Assembly: GCA_023391635.1 (NCBI GenBank)
Contig: JAEWAQ010000003.1
Span: 181,364-245,363, forward strand
Direction of reading: 5' to 3'
Source: Bacillota bacterium
GTDB taxonomy: Bacteria; Bacillota; Bacilli; Paenibacillales; Paenibacillaceae
DNA length: 64,000 nucleotides
Each line of letters opens with the position of its first letter. Position 1 is the stretch's first letter. The position numbers and the translations under genes are program-made. The notes under the pieces were generated by a model, which saw only the letters and a program-made list of their open reading frames with translations, did no database searches and was not told the origin of the DNA. Shown here in pieces: positions 61,615 through 64,000 of the stretch.

Positions 61615-62538
61615 TTACCGTTCCGATATGAAAAAGGGCAGCTGCGGAAGCAGTTCGTTCGCGTAAAGCGATGCCCGGTTGGACAAATAATCGCCGCTGC
61701 GCACCGCATCGGTGCCGGTGAGCAGCTCCGCGATGGAGCCGATCGTCGTCTGCTTCATTTTGCCGGCTTGGCCGGATTGAATGAATTGATCGATTCTCGC
61801 CGTCAAGTCATGAGGCAAAAATTCGGTGAACGATTGGCTGCCCGACAAAAAGTCGGCGGAAACTTTGTTCTTGACGATCAGGGGCAGCGAATTCCAATGG
61901 TCCAGGTTTAAAATATTCGGCGTATGATATTCGCCGGGAATGTCAGGATTGACCGTCGCGCCCCACTTCAGCATCGACGTGTAATAATCGTTCTGACCGT
62001 CCAGCGCGTACTTGCGTCCTTCCGTGAAGAATGCTTGCCCGTTCATTTGCCGAATCAATTCGTCAGAACTCATCGCGCCCGCATTTTTGGCCAATGCGGA
62101 GAAGCTTTCCGAGAACAGCTTAAGGCTCTTCAGGTAATCATTCTGCGCTTCAGTCAGCAATGGCGAAGAAGGGGAGATGAAATCGACCTTGATTTTGGCG
62201 TATTTCGCATCCGCCGTCTTTGCCAATTCTTTCAGGGAAGCGGTCAAATCGACAGAAGGATCGGCTTTCCACTTCTCCAGAGAAGAGAACCACTCGTTTT
62301 CAAATTCACGATAGGGCAAAAATACGGTATGATAAAAAGAAACGAGGTCCTGCTGCTGGTAGGCGTTCGCAGCGGCAGGCGAAGATTGGGCTTCGGTCGT
62401 CGCCGCTTCGGTCAGGTTGGCGCGGACGCGGTCTCCGCCGATTTTGACGCCGTAGAAGAAGGCGCCGATGGCGATCACGAGCATGAGCAGGAACATGAGC
62501 GAGAAACCCAGATCGGTACGACTCAAACGCTTATCCAT
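61615..62538 (-). CDS. Membrane-anchored protein of unknown function
   Basis: 307 aa from ATG 62538, which follows AAAGGAG; an upstream in-frame extension is unlikely. Seen: cytoplasmic start DKRLSRTDLGFS, one membrane helix (about 13-32), then an extracytoplasmic helical region with a Ser/Ala/Gln linker (residues 45-60) and no recognised catalytic motif. It lies between serA and the divergent CPBP gene. I do not recognise a family. Confidence 0.7.
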   Translation of the reverse strand: MDKRLSRTDLGFSLMFLLMLVIAIGAFFYGVKIGGDRVRANLTEAATTEAQSSPAAANAYQQQDLVSFYHTVFLPYREFENEWFSSLEKWKADPSVDLTASLKELAKTADAKYAKIKVDFISPSSPLLTEAQNDYLKSLKLFSESFSALAKNAGAMSSDELIRQMNGQAFFTEGRKYALDGQNDYYTSMLKWGATVNPDIPGEYHTPNILNLDHWNSLPLIVKNKVSADFLSGSQSFTEFLPHDLTARIDQFIQSGQAGKMKQTTIGSIAELLTGTDAVRSGDYLSNRASLYANELLPQLPFFISER

Positions 62539-62609
62539 AATTACTCCTTTGGACGGTCGGATTTGAACGGCTGGCAACAGGTGAAAATACACGCGAACAT
62601 AGAGGGACC

Positions 62610-63206
62610 ATGAAAAAATTCGACTTCCGCAAAATCAAATTCCGCCAAGTTTCCGTCGATGAATTAGATGACAGGATGCTGCTGATCAATTTGTATGCGA
62701 CGCAACTGATTACCTTCATTATCGGCTTGGTCTGGCTTTTTTTTCAGGGGCGCAATCCGATTCGCGTCCTGCAGCTGCCGACAGGCGGAAAGTTCGCCTT
62801 ATGGGGCGCCGGGCTTGCCGTTTGCGTACTGGCGGTCGACTATATGATCTCCCGCTGGGTACCGGAAGAAGCGGCCGACGACGGCGGCGTCAACGAACGG
62901 ATCTTCCGCGCTCGCCCCGTGTGGCACATTGCCGTCATTTGCATCGTCGTCAGCTTCTGCGAGGAGTTGCTGTTCCGCGGCGCGATCCAGCATGCGATCG
63001 GCCCTTACTGGACGAGCATCGTCTTCGCCGCCATTCATGTCCGTTATTTGCGCCACTGGATTCCGACGGGACTCGTATTCTCCATCAGCTACGGGTTGGG
63101 CTGGATCGGGCTGCATACCGGCACTTTATGGGCGCCGATCGTGGCCCACTTCCTGATCGATTTCATGATGGGCCTCATCATCCGCTTTCGGAGGGAATCT
63201 GCATGA
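62610..63206 (+). CDS. CPBP-family intramembrane metalloprotease
   Basis: 198 aa. Seen: five or more helices and the motifs CEELLFRGAIQ (E118, E119, R123), FAAIHVRYLRH (motif 2 His) and APIVAHFLIDF (motif 3 His). Bacterial members are CAAX-protease relatives (Abi family). In B. subtilis the similar ypbD lies near serA. Overlaps the next gene by 4 nt. Confidence 0.88.
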   Translation: MKKFDFRKIKFRQVSVDELDDRMLLINLYATQLITFIIGLVWLFFQGRNPIRVLQLPTGGKFALWGAGLAVCVLAVDYMISRWVPEEAADDGGVNERIFRARPVWHIAVICIVVSFCEELLFRGAIQHAIGPYWTSIVFAAIHVRYLRHWIPTGLVFSISYGLGWIGLHTGTLWAPIVAHFLIDFMMGLIIRFRRESA

Positions 63207-63502
63207 ACGAGAACGATACCTCATCGTCGTCGGTCTGGTCGCGGTATCGTCAAGCGAAACAAGAAGCGTTGGCGAGCCCCGACGGCAATGAGGCCCCCGA
63301 TTTGACGCTGGAAGAGCTGGAACGGGCGATCGCAGAGCTGGCCGCGTCTTCAGGCTTGTCCGAGACGGGGATGCCGCCGCGGTCCACCGTGCATCCGGTG
63401 AAGCGGCACGCCGTTTCTATATGGTTCTATTCGACCTTGCTCTTCCTGTTCGCTGCGCTCGTCATCGGAATGATCTGGTGGGGCCGCGAAATGTACGGAT
63501 AA
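63203..63502 (+). CDS. Small single-pass membrane protein
   Basis: 99 aa, ATG at 63203 inside the CPBP stop (ATGA overlap) after GGAGGGAATC. Seen: an acidic, Ser-rich start, a Leu-rich amphipathic stretch (LTLEELERAIAELAAS), and a membrane helix near the end (FYSTLLFLFAALVIGMIWW). No known family; translational coupling suggests it works with the protease. Confidence 0.75.
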   Translation: MNENDTSSSSVWSRYRQAKQEALASPDGNEAPDLTLEELERAIAELAASSGLSETGMPPRSTVHPVKRHAVSIWFYSTLLFLFAALVIGMIWWGREMYG

Positions 63503-63519
63503 TTCGTTCCCGTCACCGC

Positions 63520-64000
63520 TTACTCGCCCGGCTGAGTCAGCTCGATCGCGTTCGGATCGACGAAGCCGTATCCTTTATCCTCCAATTGCGTCAGCAACTC
63601 GTCCAATGCTTCGGCCGTCCACGGCAGCTCGTGCATAAGAATGTTGCTGCCGGCGTGCAGCTGCTCCATGACATGACCGATCACCGCCTGCGGCTTGTCC
63701 TTCACGTTCTTGCCCAAGTTCCAATCCAGGGATCCGTTGGACCACGTCATGTACAGCAAGCCGTTCTCTTTGGCCACGGCACGAACGGCATCGTTCGAAG
63801 AGGCAAAGGGCGGACGGAAGAAGACGGGCGTCTTGCCTACCGTTTCTTTGACCAATGTCTGGACCGATTCGATCTGCGTGCGGATTTTGTCTTCCTTCTC
63901 CTTGCCCAGCTCGATATGGTCGTAGGAATGGTTGCCGATGATTTGTCCGCGGTCGTCGATTTCCTTCAACAATTCGGGGTGCGCTTTGACGCGGTAGCCG
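63520..64000 (-). CDS. Polysaccharide deacetylase (NodB family), partial
   Basis: The frame continues past the right edge; about 160 C-terminal residues are visible. Seen: motif 2 IGNHSYDH with the two metal-binding His, motif 3 VFFRPPFASSND, and a late NILMHELP motif. Removes acetyl groups from peptidoglycan or chitin-like polymers. The N-terminus with the catalytic Asp pair is not in the window. Confidence 0.88.
   Translation of the reverse strand, partial: GYRVKAHPELLKEIDDRGQIIGNHSYDHIELGKEKEDKIRTQIESVQTLVKETVGKTPVFFRPPFASSNDAVRAVAKENGLLYMTWSNGSLDWNLGKNVKDKPQAVIGHVMEQLHAGSNILMHELPWTAEALDELLTQLEDKGYGFVDPNAIELTQPGE

Noticed and set aside
59815..61911. 698-codon plus-strand frame
   Set aside because: Antisense to serA and crosses the serA terminator and promoter.

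Overview
The window comes from a GC-rich, endospore-forming Firmicute, most likely Paenibacillaceae (Paenibacillus or Cohnella-like). The evidence is the spoIIA operon with dacF, spoVA genes, spmA/spmB, ytfJ, the rib operon with an FMN riboswitch, scpA/scpB, rluB and resABCDE, in an order that broadly follows Bacillus subtilis from memory. No rRNA or tRNA gene was seen. Calls rest on motif recognition, not database searches.

Layout. 1-6753 (minus): a class D sortase overlapping the start of a very large SdrD-B-repeat surface protein that runs off the left edge. 6993-10078 (plus): dacF, spoIIAA, spoIIAB, sigF; a good sigma-H promoter precedes spoIIAA and its mRNA leader would be strongly structured. 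10079-11781: an accessory segment with two arrays of a 51-bp palindromic repeat flanking an AT-rich gene for a possible nuclease-fold plus winged-helix protein. 11782-16527: spoVAA, spoVAB, spoVAF (no spoVAC/AD/AE here), lysA, ppiB. 16960-21189: FMN riboswitch, regulated terminator, ribD-ribE-ribBA-ribH. 21259-23386: scpA, scpB, ytfI.

23499-26542 is the most striking part. The first 35 codons of ytfJ are present twice. The left copy is cut off; between the copies lies a 2.56-kb AT-rich segment with two overlapping minus-strand genes (DUF3696-like ATPase and PIN-like nuclease). The right copy, fused in frame to the host ytfJ body, has 17 synonymous codon changes and one amino acid change. This looks like a cargo element that enters the 5' end of ytfJ and restores the gene with its own recoded start; no recombinase gene is inside.

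26799-29123: dacB, spmA, spmB. 29180-49041: a roughly 20-kb glycan island between spmB and rluB, with a GH5-like secreted glycosidase, an AraC-type regulator, four Cys-type sulfatases, a sugar isomerase/epimerase-like protein, a Gfo/Idh/MocA oxidoreductase, fucose mutarotase, aldo/keto reductase, isochorismatase-like hydrolase, a YesM/YesN-type two-component system and an oligosaccharide ABC importer. Three promoters in it share a 28-bp operator-like site set 22-23 bp upstream of a perfect TATAAT box, defining a probable regulon. The set suggests import and intracellular desulfation of a sulfated, possibly fucose-containing, polysaccharide.

49117-57026: rluB, resABC (cytochrome c biogenesis), resDE (two-component system), an MFS transporter. 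57099-59549: a fifth sulfatase and a divergent AraC regulator. 59629-59805: a third 51-bp repeat array. 59923-64000: serA, a membrane-anchored protein of unknown function, a CPBP protease, a small membrane protein and the C-terminal part of a polysaccharide deacetylase running off the right edge.
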